Shown here one piece after another: positions 32,919 through 41,410 of a DNA stretch of 64,000 nucleotides. Made by a program: the position numbers and the translations under genes. The stretch comes from Flavobacterium sp. CF108. Lineage in GTDB: Bacteria; Bacteroidota; Bacteroidia; Flavobacteriales; Flavobacteriaceae. How positions within the stretch are numbered: position 1 is the stretch's first letter; the number at the start of each line of letters is the position of its first letter. Location: assembly GCF_900129795.1 (NCBI RefSeq), contig NZ_FQWW01000001.1:806001-870000 (forward strand), written 5' to 3'. Under the pieces are notes generated by a model. That model had not been told where the DNA came from. It was given only the letters and a program-made list of their open reading frames with translations, and searched no databases.

Positions 32919-33365
32919 ATGATAAAATGGGCAGATGTAATTCATTTTACAAATAAAGGAAATCCGGCTCCGGAAAAAAGAGTAGAGAAAACGGAAGAAG
33001 AATGGAAACAGCTTTTAACTCCGGAAGAATATCAGGTAACACGTTTAAAAGGAACTGAAAGATCTTTTAGCTCTGAATTATGCAGTTTATTTGATCCTGG
33101 AATCTATGAGTGCAAATGCTGCGGAACGGTTCTTTTTGATGCAAGCGAAAAATTTGAATCAGGAACAGGCTGGCCATCTTTTACACAACCAATTAAAGAA
33201 AATGCAATTGGTTATCACGCCGATAAATCATACGGAATGATTCGTGTTGAGGTTGTCTGCAATGTGTGCGATGCACATTTAGGCCACGTTTTCCCAGACG
33301 GACCAGAACCAAGCGGTTTACGATACTGCATTAACGCAGTTTCACTGTCAAAAATCAAAGAATAA
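32919..33365 (+). CDS. msrB: peptide-methionine (R)-S-oxide reductase
   Basis: Reduces methionine-R-sulfoxide in proteins. About 148 residues from ATG 32919 (MIKWADVIHFTNKG); an earlier in-frame start at 32856 lies in repeat-like DNA and is not preferred. Two Zn-binding CxxC pairs are visible (YECKCCGTVLF and VVCNVCDAHLGHVF). FESGTGWPSFTQP and the catalytic Cys in GLRYCINAVSL follow. No signal peptide, so it is cytoplasmic. It is 99 bp after prfB and followed by a terminator. Confidence 0.93.
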   Translation: MIKWADVIHFTNKGNPAPEKRVEKTEEEWKQLLTPEEYQVTRLKGTERSFSSELCSLFDPGIYECKCCGTVLFDASEKFESGTGWPSFTQPIKENAIGYHADKSYGMIRVEVVCNVCDAHLGHVFPDGPEPSGLRYCINAVSLSKIKE

Positions 33366-33369
33366 ATTC

Positions 33370-33408
33370 AAAAAGCGATTCCTTTTAAAGTGAATCGCTT
33401 TTTTTTTA
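33370..33408 (+). terminator. msrB terminator
   Basis: AAAAGCGATTC pairs with GAATCGCTTTT, followed by a long T-run. Confidence 0.88.
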
Positions 33409-33695
33409 ATACCCACAAAGAGAAACAATTAACAAAAGAAATGTAAGCTGCTACTTACCAATTAAATATTTTATTTTTTATTAAAAAAAACTAAGATTAT
33501 TCACCCAAAATTTCAGTACCGACAAACCTAGACATTAAAAAACCTGCAAAGAATTAATAGTTAAAATGTTAATTTTGTAATATTTAGACTTCTATTTTAA
33601 ATAATTATTAAGAAACATAAAAATTTTATTAGGTAATTAAAATCTATTTTATTTTATTTGACGAAAATTAACCCTAAGTCGAACAAAATTTGTCA
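33409..33695. other. A+T-rich intergenic region upstream of lpxD
   Basis: No gene. A TAATTTTG -7 element at 33570-33577 could start a transcript with a leader of about 115 nt before lpxD. No repeat of the local families is seen. Confidence 0.5.
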
Positions 33696-34694
33696 ATGAG
33701 ATCCTATTCAATTCAAGAAATTAATGAAGTAATTAATGGTGTAATTTACGGCACTACTTCACAGAGCGTTACCGCAACAGAGCAATTAGAAAAAGCTACA
33801 ACTTCAGAAATTTCTTTTATAGGAAATAAGAAATATGAAAAGTACTGGTCGACATCAAATGCCTCTATTGCTGTCGTAAACGAAGACATTTCGATTGAAC
33901 CTGGAGAAAATCGTGCTTTTATTAAAGTAAAAAATGCTGATTTAGCTATGTCGCAGATTTTGGCACTTTTTGCTCCTCCTACTCCAATTTTTCATAACAA
34001 TATCCACAGAACCGCTACTATAGACGAAACAGCAATTATTGGCGAAGGTGCTAAAATTGGTGCCGGCTGTTATATTGGACCAAAAGTAGAAATTGGCGCC
34101 AATGCAGTAATTTACCCAAATGTTACTATTCTGGATGAATGTACCATTGGAAAAAATACCATTATTTGGTCTGGAACAGTTGTTCGTGAGCGCTGTCATA
34201 TTGGAAGCGATTGTATTATTCATCCAAATGCTACAATTGGTGCTGACGGTTTTGGATTTCGCCCTTGTTCTGAAAAAGGCTTAGTGAAAATACCGCAAAT
34301 TGGAAATGTAATCATCGGGAACGGTGTTGAAATTGGAGCTAACTCTTGCGTTGACCGCGGAAAATTTAGTTCAACAATTCTTGGAGACGGCTGTAAAATT
34401 GATAATTTAGTTCAAATTGGACATAACAGTAAATTAGGCCGATTCTGTATTATGGCTGGAAACAGTGGTTTAGCAGGTTCTGTAACTTTAGGTAATGGTG
34501 TTATTATTGGCGGAAGTGCTTCGATAAAAGATCATACTACTATTGGTGACGGAGCTGTAATTGGTGCCGGATCTGGTGTTACCGGAGACGTTCCTGCAGG
34601 AAAAACAATGTTAGGTTATCCGGCTGTTGAAGCTCGTGATGCTTTAAAACAATGGGCAATGCTAAAACGAATGGTTTGCGCTCCTAAAAAATAA
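33696..34694 (+). CDS. lpxD: UDP-3-O-(3-hydroxyacyl)glucosamine N-acyltransferase
   Basis: Adds the N-linked hydroxyacyl chain in lipid A synthesis. About 332 residues from ATG 33696 (MRSYSIQEINEVINGV). An N-terminal uridine-binding domain (about 1-100) is followed by a left-handed beta-helix of hexapeptide repeats (for example IGEGAKIGAGCYIGPKVEIGA). Motifs include the catalytic-region IHPNATIGADGFGF, then QIGHNSKLGRFCIMAG and a C-terminal helical extension. Isolated from other lpx genes here; Bacteroidota often carry a second lpxD-like gene, so it may be that paralogue. Confidence 0.88.
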   Translation: MRSYSIQEINEVINGVIYGTTSQSVTATEQLEKATTSEISFIGNKKYEKYWSTSNASIAVVNEDISIEPGENRAFIKVKNADLAMSQILALFAPPTPIFHNNIHRTATIDETAIIGEGAKIGAGCYIGPKVEIGANAVIYPNVTILDECTIGKNTIIWSGTVVRERCHIGSDCIIHPNATIGADGFGFRPCSEKGLVKIPQIGNVIIGNGVEIGANSCVDRGKFSSTILGDGCKIDNLVQIGHNSKLGRFCIMAGNSGLAGSVTLGNGVIIGGSASIKDHTTIGDGAVIGAGSGVTGDVPAGKTMLGYPAVEARDALKQWAMLKRMVCAPKK

Positions 34695-34716
34695 TTATAC
34701 TTTGTTTTATATAAAA

Positions 34717-34744
34717 AAACATCCGCTGCAACGGATGTTTTTTG
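34717..34744. terminator. bidirectional terminator after lpxD
   Basis: AAACATCCG pairs with CGGATGTTT around CTGCAA, flanked by A and T runs. It separates convergent genes. Confidence 0.88.
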
Positions 34745-34747
34745 TTT

Positions 34748-34954
34748 TTATAAAGGTTCACATTCAAAGCCAATCACTTTCATTAAAAAAACTACCTTTT
34801 CGATAATATCATCTTTACATTCAAATCTTAGAATATTATCGCAATCCTCAAGATCAAAATTCCACTTTGAGTTAGGAAATAACTGATTCAGTTTTGGTGC
34901 AACCTTCTTCACTTTCGAAATATTATCAATATTTGTTTTGAATACAAAAATCAT
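34748..34954 (-). CDS. small conserved-type protein, unknown function
   Basis: A 68-residue protein (MIFVFKTNIDNISKVKKVAP...). The beta-alpha-beta pattern and length resemble heavy-metal-associated (HMA) folds, but the CxxC metal motif is missing. Its two Cys are at about 38 and 65 in unrelated contexts. It starts 2 bp after the stop codon of the DUF3817 gene, so it is the third gene of the TetR-linked operon. Confidence 0.65.
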   Translation of the reverse strand: MIFVFKTNIDNISKVKKVAPKLNQLFPNSKWNFDLEDCDNILRFECKDDIIEKVVFLMKVIGFECEPL

Positions 34955-34956
34955 AA

Positions 34957-35268
34957 CTAATGGTTTTGAATTTTACTTAAAATTTTAGAATCAATGTAAA
35001 AAGTACCAAACGGAATCACGCAGGCCAAAAGCACTTTCCAAGTTGTAGTTGCAAATTTCCAGTTCTGCTCTACTCCAACGCTTAACGTATTAAAAATAAA
35101 AAGTAAAAATAAAGCACCATGAACTGTTCCTACTGGTCTTGTTAAAAATGGCATTTCAAAAATATATTTCATCGGCATTGCTATAAAAAGCAAAATTAAA
35201 AGTGAAGTCCCTTCCAGAAATCCAATAATTCGTAATCTTCCGGTATTTGTAAGCAATAAATTTTTCAT
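34957..35268 (-). CDS. DUF3817-family membrane protein
   Basis: A 103-residue protein with three predicted membrane helices. GRLRIIGFLEGTSLLILLFIAMPMKYIF and the motif RPVGTVHGALFLLFIF are typical of DUF3817. Function unknown. It lies 2 bp from the genes on either side, in an operon behind the palindrome at 35762-35787. It starts at ATG 35266-35268. Confidence 0.82.
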   Translation of the reverse strand: MKNLLLTNTGRLRIIGFLEGTSLLILLFIAMPMKYIFEMPFLTRPVGTVHGALFLLFIFNTLSVGVEQNWKFATTTWKVLLACVIPFGTFYIDSKILSKIQNH

Positions 35269-35270
35269 AA

Positions 35271-35729
35271 TTATCTAAAATAAGGTCGGTTTGCAAGAGG
35301 TGAAAATGGCCACGGAATGGCAATAAAAATAATTAGTAAGGCAACAGAAAACCATAAAAGCATCGTTCTGAATTTTTGATCGTCAGCAAGTTTTCTTTTG
35401 GCTAAAGCCGAACCAATTGTAATGAAAACTATTGCGATTAACATCAAAGCAATATGAATAATTCCGAAGAAAGAAGCATCTAAATTTTGAACCGCTTCTT
35501 TAAAGTTTTTCCAGAAATATTTCACAATCGGACTTTGCACGTAAACCAATATTCCAAAAATAAGCTGGATATGGGCAATTGTAGCCGTCCAATGCCGGAT
35601 AAGGTTATCTTTCCTGGTAAAAGGAAGTTTTTGAGAATAACCTTTGTAAGTTGTATAAATAGAATATAACAAGCTTACCAATACGAGCCATCTTATAAAT
35701 GAATGGCATACTAAAAGAGATTGATACAT
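35271..35729 (-). CDS. four-helix membrane protein, unknown function
   Basis: About 152 residues from the ATG at 35727-35729 (MYQSLLVCHSFIRWLVLVSL). Four hydrophobic helices are visible, with conserved-looking His residues (VCHSFIRW, IRHWTATIAHIQLIFG), suggesting a possible cytochrome b-like or quinone-linked protein, but this is speculative. It is the first gene of a three-gene operon. The start is 33 bp from the TetR operator palindrome, so it is likely repressed by that regulator. Confidence 0.7.
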   Translation of the reverse strand: MYQSLLVCHSFIRWLVLVSLLYSIYTTYKGYSQKLPFTRKDNLIRHWTATIAHIQLIFGILVYVQSPIVKYFWKNFKEAVQNLDASFFGIIHIALMLIAIVFITIGSALAKRKLADDQKFRTMLLWFSVALLIIFIAIPWPFSPLANRPYFR

Positions 35730-35761
35730 TGTTTTTTGATTAAGACAATGCAAATATATTT

Positions 35762-35787
35762 AAAAACATACTAAGTAGTATGTTTTT
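35762..35787. promoter_or_regulatory. TetR operator, site 1
   Basis: A perfect inverted repeat with 12-bp arms and a 2-bp spacer. The core is ATACTA-AG-TAGTAT. It lies between the TetR gene's 3' end and the first gene of the membrane operon, 33 bp upstream of its start codon. Confidence 0.8.
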
Positions 35788-35798
35788 GAAAAATAATT

Positions 35799-36389
35799 TT
35801 ATTTCAAGCCGTTTAAATAACTTTTAAGTTCCTTTAAATAAACAAGATAAGAAGAATTATCATTTTGAAGTTTTCCGAAATTTCGTATTCCCCAATAACC
35901 CGATAAGATAAAAAAAGCGACTTGTTCGCCCACCACATCTTTACGAATCAAACCCGATTCTTTTCCTTTTTCAATAGAATTTATGATTGTCTTTTTCCAT
36001 AAATCTACCAATTCAGCCAAAGCTTCACTAAATCTATTATTCCACGGCGTCATTTCCTGCGTAAGATTTCCAACCGGACATCCATATTTTACCTGCAAAA
36101 AAGGGTCTTCGAGCAATAAATACGAAATCATATTATAAAAATCTTCAATTGGATTTTGCGAAGATTCTGCAGGTTTTATAAAATATTCCTGCATTGCAGG
36201 TTTTAAAATCTCTTCAATAATTGCAATTCCCATTTCATCTTTTGTTTTAAAATGGTAATAAAAAGCACCTTTTGTGACTTGAGTTGTCGCAATAATTTCA
36301 TCAATACTGGTAGTTTGATATCCTTTTGTATAGATCAATTCAAATGCTTTATGAAGAATCGTAAGTCGGGTATTAGCAGCTTTAGACAT
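35799..36389 (-). CDS. TetR/AcrR-family transcriptional regulator
   Basis: A 196-residue repressor. The N-terminal HTH covers TRLTILHKAFELIYTKGYQTTSIDEIIATTQVTKGAFYYHFKTKDEM (residues 7-53). The C-terminal ligand domain has a Cys in YGCPVGNLTQEMT, as seen in the YxGCPxxNL-type TetR subgroup, some of whose members sense electrophiles. ATG 36387-36389 lies 6 bp from operator site 2, so it probably represses itself. It also lies upstream of the membrane operon on the same strand, with operator site 1 between. Confidence 0.92.
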   Translation of the reverse strand: MSKAANTRLTILHKAFELIYTKGYQTTSIDEIIATTQVTKGAFYYHFKTKDEMGIAIIEEILKPAMQEYFIKPAESSQNPIEDFYNMISYLLLEDPFLQVKYGCPVGNLTQEMTPWNNRFSEALAELVDLWKKTIINSIEKGKESGLIRKDVVGEQVAFFILSGYWGIRNFGKLQNDNSSYLVYLKELKSYLNGLK

Positions 36390-36394
36390 AAAAA

Positions 36395-36408
36395 ATACTA
36401 GTTAGTAT
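36395..36408. promoter_or_regulatory. TetR operator, site 2 (autoregulation)
   Basis: ATACTA-GT-TAGTAT, identical in core half-sites to site 1, 6 bp upstream of the TetR start codon. Confidence 0.75.
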
Positions 36409-36450
36409 GAAAAAGCAAATTAAAGAAAAATAATTGGTGTAATTAGTTTT

Positions 36451-36590
36451 AACACATAGAAACATAGATTAAGTACGCTCAAAAAGGCGCTTCACTTGTT
36501 TAAAACAAACATAGTTATTAGGCTATGTGTTAGAAACGAGTTTCTTTTTACTTCCTTCTTTAAACTATAAATCCTATGTTTCTATGTGTT
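36451..36590. repeat. inverted repeat AACACATAGAAACATAG with internal dispersed repeat
   Basis: 17-bp perfect arms at 36451-36467 and 36574-36590. The internal words (GGCGCTTCACTTGTTT, ACAAACATAG) match those at 17819-17905. No gene is seen in the 36390-36701 gap. Confidence 0.75.
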
Positions 36591-36701
36591 TAAATAAAAA
36601 ACTGTACAACATAAACTTTTTCTTAATTCACAAAGCAATCGGTTTATTTCAATGGATTTTGTAAATTAGCCAACACTATTTTGTAAAATCAATATTATAT
36701 C

Positions 36702-38330
36702 ATGGATTTAAACTTCAATAAAAACGAAGATCACAATAAACTATTACTTTCAGACTTAAAACAAAAATTTGCCAAAGTAAAACTAGGCGGAGGCGAAAAA
36801 CGAATTAAAAAACTACATGCCGAAGGAAAGATGACGGCTCGTGAGCGTATCGCTTATTTATTAGATGAAAATTCAGAAAATATTGAAATTGGCGGTTTTG
36901 CCGGAGAAGGAATGTACGCTGAACACGGCGGATGCCCTTCTGGCGGAGTTGTTATTAAAATAGGATATATAAGAGGGAAACAATGTATTGTTGTTGCCAA
37001 TGATGCAACCGTAAAAGCTGGTGCCTGGTTCCCTATTACTGGTAAAAAAAACCTACGAGCGCAGGAAATTGCAATGGAGAACAGACTTCCTATTATTTAT
37101 TTAGTAGACAGCGCCGGAGTTTATCTGCCAATGCAGGATGAAATTTTTCCCGACAAAGAACATTTCGGACGCATCTTTAGAAACAATGCTCAAATGAGCA
37201 GTATGGGAATAACGCAAATCGCTGCCGTTATGGGAAGCTGCGTTGCCGGAGGTGCTTATCTGCCAATTATGAGCGATGAAGCTTTAATTGTAGACAAAAC
37301 AGGCAGTATTTTCCTTGCTGGAAGTTATTTGGTTAAAGCTGCCATTGGCGAAACTATTGATAATGAAACTTTAGGCGGCGCAACAACACATTGCGAAATT
37401 TCCGGAGTTACAGATTATAAAGCTAAAGATGATAAAGATGCTTTAGATAAAATCAAAAATATCGTTGATAAAATTGGCGATTTTGATAAAGCCGGTTACA
37501 GTAGAATTAAGGCTGAAAAACCTGCTTTAGAACCAAAAGATATTTACGGAATTTTGCCAAAAGCCAGAAACGAACAATACGACATGATGGAAATCATCAA
37601 TCGTTTGGTCGATAATTCAGAATTTGAAGCTTATAAAGACGGTTACGGTCAATCGTTAATTACAGGTTATGCACGAATTGACGGCTGGGCAGTTGGTATT
37701 GTAGCCAATCAGCGTAAAGTAGTGAAAACCAAAAAAGGCGAAATGCAGTTTGGTGGTGTAATTTATTCTGACAGCGCTGATAAAGCAACCCGTTTTATTG
37801 CTAACTGTAATCAAAAGAAAATTCCATTAGTATTTTTACAAGACGTTACCGGATTTATGGTTGGTTCAAAATCAGAACATGGCGGAATTATTAAAGACGG
37901 CGCCAAAATGGTAAATGCTGTAAGTAATTCGGTTGTACCAAAATTTACAGTAATTGTAGGGAATTCTTATGGAGCAGGAAATTACGCTATGTGCGGAAAA
38001 GCGTATGACCCAAGATTAATATTTGCCTGGCCAAGTGCAGAACTTGCTGTTATGGGCGGAACACAGGCTGCTAAAGTTTTGGCACAAATCGAAGCTTCTT
38101 CGCTTAAAGCAAAAGGAGAAGTTGTCGATGAAGCCAAAGAAACAGAATTATTCAACAAAATAAAAGCACGTTACGACGAACAGACTTCGCCTTATTATGC
38201 GGCCTCGAGATTATGGACAGATGCTATCATTGATCCGCTTGATACCCGCAAATGGATTTCAATGGGAATCGAAGCTGCCAACCATGCTCCTATTCAAAAA
38301 CCTTTTAATCTGGGTGTAATTCAGGTGTAA
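36702..38330 (+). CDS. acyl-CoA carboxylase, carboxyltransferase subunit
   Basis: A 542-residue biotin-dependent carboxyltransferase beta-type subunit. It moves CO2 from carboxybiotin to an acyl-CoA, here probably methylcrotonyl-CoA or propionyl-CoA. The N-terminal crotonase-like half has GKMTARERIAYLLDENS and LVDSAGVYLPMQDE; oxyanion glycines lie in GSCVAGGAYLPIMSDE. The second half has VTGFMVGSKSEHGGIIKDGAKMV and GNSYGAGNYAMCGKAYDPRL. The AGVYLP..DE..PD form is more like MCC beta. The biotin carboxylase partner is not adjacent. Confidence 0.88.
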   Translation: MDLNFNKNEDHNKLLLSDLKQKFAKVKLGGGEKRIKKLHAEGKMTARERIAYLLDENSENIEIGGFAGEGMYAEHGGCPSGGVVIKIGYIRGKQCIVVANDATVKAGAWFPITGKKNLRAQEIAMENRLPIIYLVDSAGVYLPMQDEIFPDKEHFGRIFRNNAQMSSMGITQIAAVMGSCVAGGAYLPIMSDEALIVDKTGSIFLAGSYLVKAAIGETIDNETLGGATTHCEISGVTDYKAKDDKDALDKIKNIVDKIGDFDKAGYSRIKAEKPALEPKDIYGILPKARNEQYDMMEIINRLVDNSEFEAYKDGYGQSLITGYARIDGWAVGIVANQRKVVKTKKGEMQFGGVIYSDSADKATRFIANCNQKKIPLVFLQDVTGFMVGSKSEHGGIIKDGAKMVNAVSNSVVPKFTVIVGNSYGAGNYAMCGKAYDPRLIFAWPSAELAVMGGTQAAKVLAQIEASSLKAKGEVVDEAKETELFNKIKARYDEQTSPYYAASRLWTDAIIDPLDTRKWISMGIEAANHAPIQKPFNLGVIQV

Positions 38331-38451
38331 TATTTCAGAATTACAGATGACGTGTTAAATAAATAGTAAAAAACTTATTTTCAGATACTTAAATTAAATA
38401 TATCATTAAAAAATTATTAACTTTATATATAATTTTTAATCACGTAGTATC

Positions 38452-38874
38452 ATGGAAAATGTCAAAAGCTTAAATAAGTGGGCAAATGCCCATACTTATT
38501 TACCAGTAGATTTAGTACGTATAATATTGGGTGTTTTTTTATTTATGAAAGGGGTTTCTTTTGTAACAAACGTTCAGTATTTACATGATTTAATTTCTCC
38601 AATTGATCGGTTCGGAGGCGGAATGTTTCTTCTGCATTATATCGCACCGGCACACATGATTGGAGGCATAATGATTGTTTTTGGGCTACTTACCCGCTGG
38701 GCAATTGCAGCTCAATTACCAATACTATTTGGAGCTGTTCTCGTAAACTTTATGGGACACATGCACTCTGAAAGCTTAGCTTTAGCAATAGTAGTTCTTT
38801 TACTATGCATCTTCTTCTTATTCTACGGAGGAGGAAAACACTCTGCCGACTATTATTTTAAAATGCAGCAATAA
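38452..38874 (+). CDS. DoxX-family membrane protein
   Basis: A 140-residue protein with four predicted membrane helices. LVRIILGVFLFMKGVSFV, APAHMIGGIMIVFGLLTRWAIAAQLPI and HSESLALAIVVLLLCIFFLFYGGGKHSADYYF follow the DoxX pattern. Function is uncertain; relatives are linked to redox or stress responses. It is alone, with a palindromic hairpin after it. Confidence 0.85.
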   Translation: MENVKSLNKWANAHTYLPVDLVRIILGVFLFMKGVSFVTNVQYLHDLISPIDRFGGGMFLLHYIAPAHMIGGIMIVFGLLTRWAIAAQLPILFGAVLVNFMGHMHSESLALAIVVLLLCIFFLFYGGGKHSADYYFKMQQ

Positions 38875-38878
38875 AAAT

Positions 38879-38914
38879 ATTTTATCCTCAACTTTTAAAA
38901 GTTGAGGATAAAAT
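38879..38914 (+). terminator. perfect palindrome after the DoxX gene
   Basis: The TTTATCCTCAACTTTT half is followed by its exact complement, about 17 bp per arm. There is no clear T-run, so it may stabilise the 3' end rather than terminate. Confidence 0.6.
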
Positions 38915-38988
38915 AATAAAGCTATTTTTAAGAAGTAATTAGCACTTAAAATTTCATTTATTGTGTTTTATGAACTAAATTCGCCACC

Positions 38989-39336
38989 ATGAATTGGATT
39001 CGTAAAACCATACTTTTTGTATCACTTTTGATCATAGGACTTTTTGCCGCTCAGGCAAACGAACTTCCTGTGCAAAAAACGGAAAGTCAAAAAACGGATA
39101 CCAATTTCTCTAAAGAAACTGCAGATTCATCAGCATTTATTCAGCCTCAGGGAAGTTATCACTTTGCGGCAAATATCAAAACAGATCATCTCGCATCCAT
39201 TAAATGGTTTGATTCCTTACTTATTGTTATTCCGCAGCATAAAGTAATAAAATCAGCCTTTAACTTTACAAACCCATTTCCTGCACAGAGCAAAAAAATC
39301 TCATTAATGCTCTACGCCTTCCATTTTTTCTGGTAA
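38989..39336 (+). CDS. secreted protein of unknown function
   Basis: A 115-residue protein with an N-terminal signal or anchor helix (IRKTILFVSLLIIGLFAAQA, residues 4-23). A Thr/Lys/Glu-rich stretch and a hydrophobic C-terminus (LMLYAFHFFW) follow. No family recognised. Its reading frame is clean and preceded by a normal spacing, but no conserved motif supports it. Confidence 0.5.
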   Translation: MNWIRKTILFVSLLIIGLFAAQANELPVQKTESQKTDTNFSKETADSSAFIQPQGSYHFAANIKTDHLASIKWFDSLLIVIPQHKVIKSAFNFTNPFPAQSKKISLMLYAFHFFW

Positions 39337-39448
39337 TTAAATTTTGAAATTTTAATCTGGAGAAACAATTCTTCACCAGCAATTAAACCGTTTCTATCCC
39401 GAAACTGTTTACTATTTCACATTATTTATCAAATTTAATAAAACAAAA

Positions 39449-39919
39449 ATGGAAACAAGTGTAACCATAATTGGTATTGTGATTGCGGTCATAGTAGCCA
39501 TTCCGATATATTTTTCAGCACGATCGAGCGCCGCAAACAAAACAAAAATTTTAGACATCAAGAAGAAATTCAATCCAAACAATCCGGAACAATTTGATTT
39601 GACTGAATCTCAAAGCAATAAAACGCTAACGATCGATCAAAAAAACAGAAAGTTTATTTTGATGAATTTCAATCCAAACCAACAAGAATCAACTTATGTC
39701 GATTTGAGAACTGTTTCGTCTTGCAAATTAGTTTTAACTACAGAAGGAAACTCAAATACAATTGTAAAAATTGATTATGAATTTCTGGATAGAGAAACTT
39801 CTAAAATAATTACAGTCCCATTCTATGATTTTGATGATGACCGCATCAAACAAATAAGCGCAAATCAAGATCATATGTTTGCAAAAAAATGGCTTAAAAT
39901 CATTCAGGATTCTATTTAG
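39449..39919 (+). CDS. membrane-anchored protein of unknown function
   Basis: A 156-residue protein with one N-terminal membrane helix (TIIGIVIAVIVAIPIYFSA, residues 5-23) and a soluble remainder with alternating beta-strand character (TLTIDQKNRKFILMNF, SCKLVLTTEGNSN, TVPFYDFDDDRIKQIS). It probably faces the cytoplasm. No family recognised. A terminator follows at 39952. Confidence 0.7.
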   Translation: METSVTIIGIVIAVIVAIPIYFSARSSAANKTKILDIKKKFNPNNPEQFDLTESQSNKTLTIDQKNRKFILMNFNPNQQESTYVDLRTVSSCKLVLTTEGNSNTIVKIDYEFLDRETSKIITVPFYDFDDDRIKQISANQDHMFAKKWLKIIQDSI

Positions 39920-39951
39920 TGTTAGTTATTTAATTCAGTAGAAAGAGGCTC

Positions 39952-39971
39952 ATTTTGAGTCTCTTTTTTTT
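39952..39971 (+). terminator. terminator before hemN
   Basis: AAAGAGGCTC pairs with GAGTCTCTTT, with one mismatch, around ATTTT. A T-run follows. Confidence 0.75.
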
Positions 39972-39981
39972 GTCTCATACA

Positions 39982-40024
39982 TGATATTTGTCATTTTATG
40001 TCTGTCGCTCAAATAGTAATTTTG
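39982..40024 (+). promoter_or_regulatory. FNR-like box and promoter of hemN
   Basis: TGATATTTGTCA (39982-39993) fits TGAY-N4-RTCA. TAATTTTG (40017-40024) is a perfect -7 element. From box centre to the last base of the -7 element is 36.5 nt, the same as at three other sites in the window, and equals an activator position near -42. Confidence 0.8.
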
Positions 40025-40045
40025 ATGTAAACTAAATCCGTCTTT

Positions 40046-41410
40046 ATGAAAATTTCATTGACCCAGAAATACAATGTGCCTGGCCCAAGATACACGAGTT
40101 ATCCTACGGTTCCTTACTGGAATGAAACCGCTTTCACAGTCGAAGAATGGAAAACATCTTTTCAAAAAGCATTTGCCGAAAGCAATTCAAAAAACGGAAT
40201 TAGTCTCTATATTCATCTTCCTTTTTGCGAAAGTATGTGCACCTTTTGCGGATGCAACAAACGAATTACAAAAAATCATTCTGTCGAAGAAAAATACATT
40301 CAGGCGCTTTTAAAAGAATGGAGTTTGTACTGCAGATTACTGCCTGAAAAGCCTCTTATTAAAGAAATACATTTAGGCGGAGGAACGCCTACTTTTTTTT
40401 CAACCAATAACTTAGAACATCTTATTAATGGCATTTTTAGTTTTGCTAATAAAGCTGAAAATCATGAATTTAGTTTTGAAGGGCATCCTAATAATACGAC
40501 TTACGAACAGCTTAAAAAGTTATATGATTTAGGCTTTCGCCGAGTGAGTTTTGGTGTTCAGGATTATTCCGAAAAAGTACAGAAAGCCATTAATCGAATT
40601 CAGCCTTTTCATAATGTTGCCAAGGTTACTTTTTGGGCAAAAGAAATTGGTTATAAATCTATCGGGCATGATATTATATTTGGATTGCCTTTTCAAACTT
40701 TAAATGATGTTGTTGATACGGTTGAGAAAACAAATTCCTTAAAACCAGACCGATTAGCATTTTACAGCTATGCGCATGTGCCGTGGATTAAAGGAAATGG
40801 ACAACGCGGATTCAACGATGAAAATCTTCCAAAAGATGCTGAAAAGAGACAGCTTTATGAAATAGGTAAACAGCTACTTTCTGTAAATGGATATCATGAA
40901 ATTGGCATGGATCATTTCGCTTTATCTTCAGACAGCTTATTTCATGCGGCACACAACAAAAAAATGCATAGAAATTTTATGGGCTACAGTGCTTCAAAAA
41001 CACAACTAATGATTGGTTTAGGAGTTTCTTCGATTAGCGACAGCTGGTATGGTTTTGCCCAAAATACTAAAAATTTGGAAGACTATTATCAACTATTAGA
41101 ATGGGATCAGCTTCCAGTTGTAAAAGGTCATATTTTGAATAAAGAAGATCTTATCATCAGAAAACACATTTTGAATTTAACCTGCGATCTTGAAACTTCC
41201 TGGAATAATGATTCATTATATTTTAAAGAATTGCCACAAGTTTTAACGGCTTTAAAAGAAATAGAAAACGATCAATTAATTGTAATTGAAGAAAACAGAA
41301 TCAAAATTACTGAAGCCGGAAGACCATTTGTTCGCAATATTTGTATGGCTTTTGATTTACATTTAAAAAGAAAATCACCAGAAACGAATTTGTTTTCGAT
41401 GACGGTTTAA
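40046..41410 (+). CDS. hemN: oxygen-independent coproporphyrinogen III oxidase
   Basis: A radical-SAM enzyme that makes protoporphyrinogen IX for haem without oxygen. 454 residues. The 4Fe-4S motif CESMCTFCGC is at about residues 62-71, preceded by the family signature GPRYTSYPTVPYW. HLGGGTPTFFS, FEGHPNNTTYEQL and RVSFGVQDYSEKVQKAINRIQ are HemN motifs. The ORF has the full length and the C-terminal substrate-binding region. It has an FNR-like promoter, fitting haem supply to the cbb3 oxidase encoded nearby. It is convergent with, and overlaps by 4 nt, the next gene. Confidence 0.94.
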   Translation: MKISLTQKYNVPGPRYTSYPTVPYWNETAFTVEEWKTSFQKAFAESNSKNGISLYIHLPFCESMCTFCGCNKRITKNHSVEEKYIQALLKEWSLYCRLLPEKPLIKEIHLGGGTPTFFSTNNLEHLINGIFSFANKAENHEFSFEGHPNNTTYEQLKKLYDLGFRRVSFGVQDYSEKVQKAINRIQPFHNVAKVTFWAKEIGYKSIGHDIIFGLPFQTLNDVVDTVEKTNSLKPDRLAFYSYAHVPWIKGNGQRGFNDENLPKDAEKRQLYEIGKQLLSVNGYHEIGMDHFALSSDSLFHAAHNKKMHRNFMGYSASKTQLMIGLGVSSISDSWYGFAQNTKNLEDYYQLLEWDQLPVVKGHILNKEDLIIRKHILNLTCDLETSWNNDSLYFKELPQVLTALKEIENDQLIVIEENRIKITEAGRPFVRNICMAFDLHLKRKSPETNLFSMTV

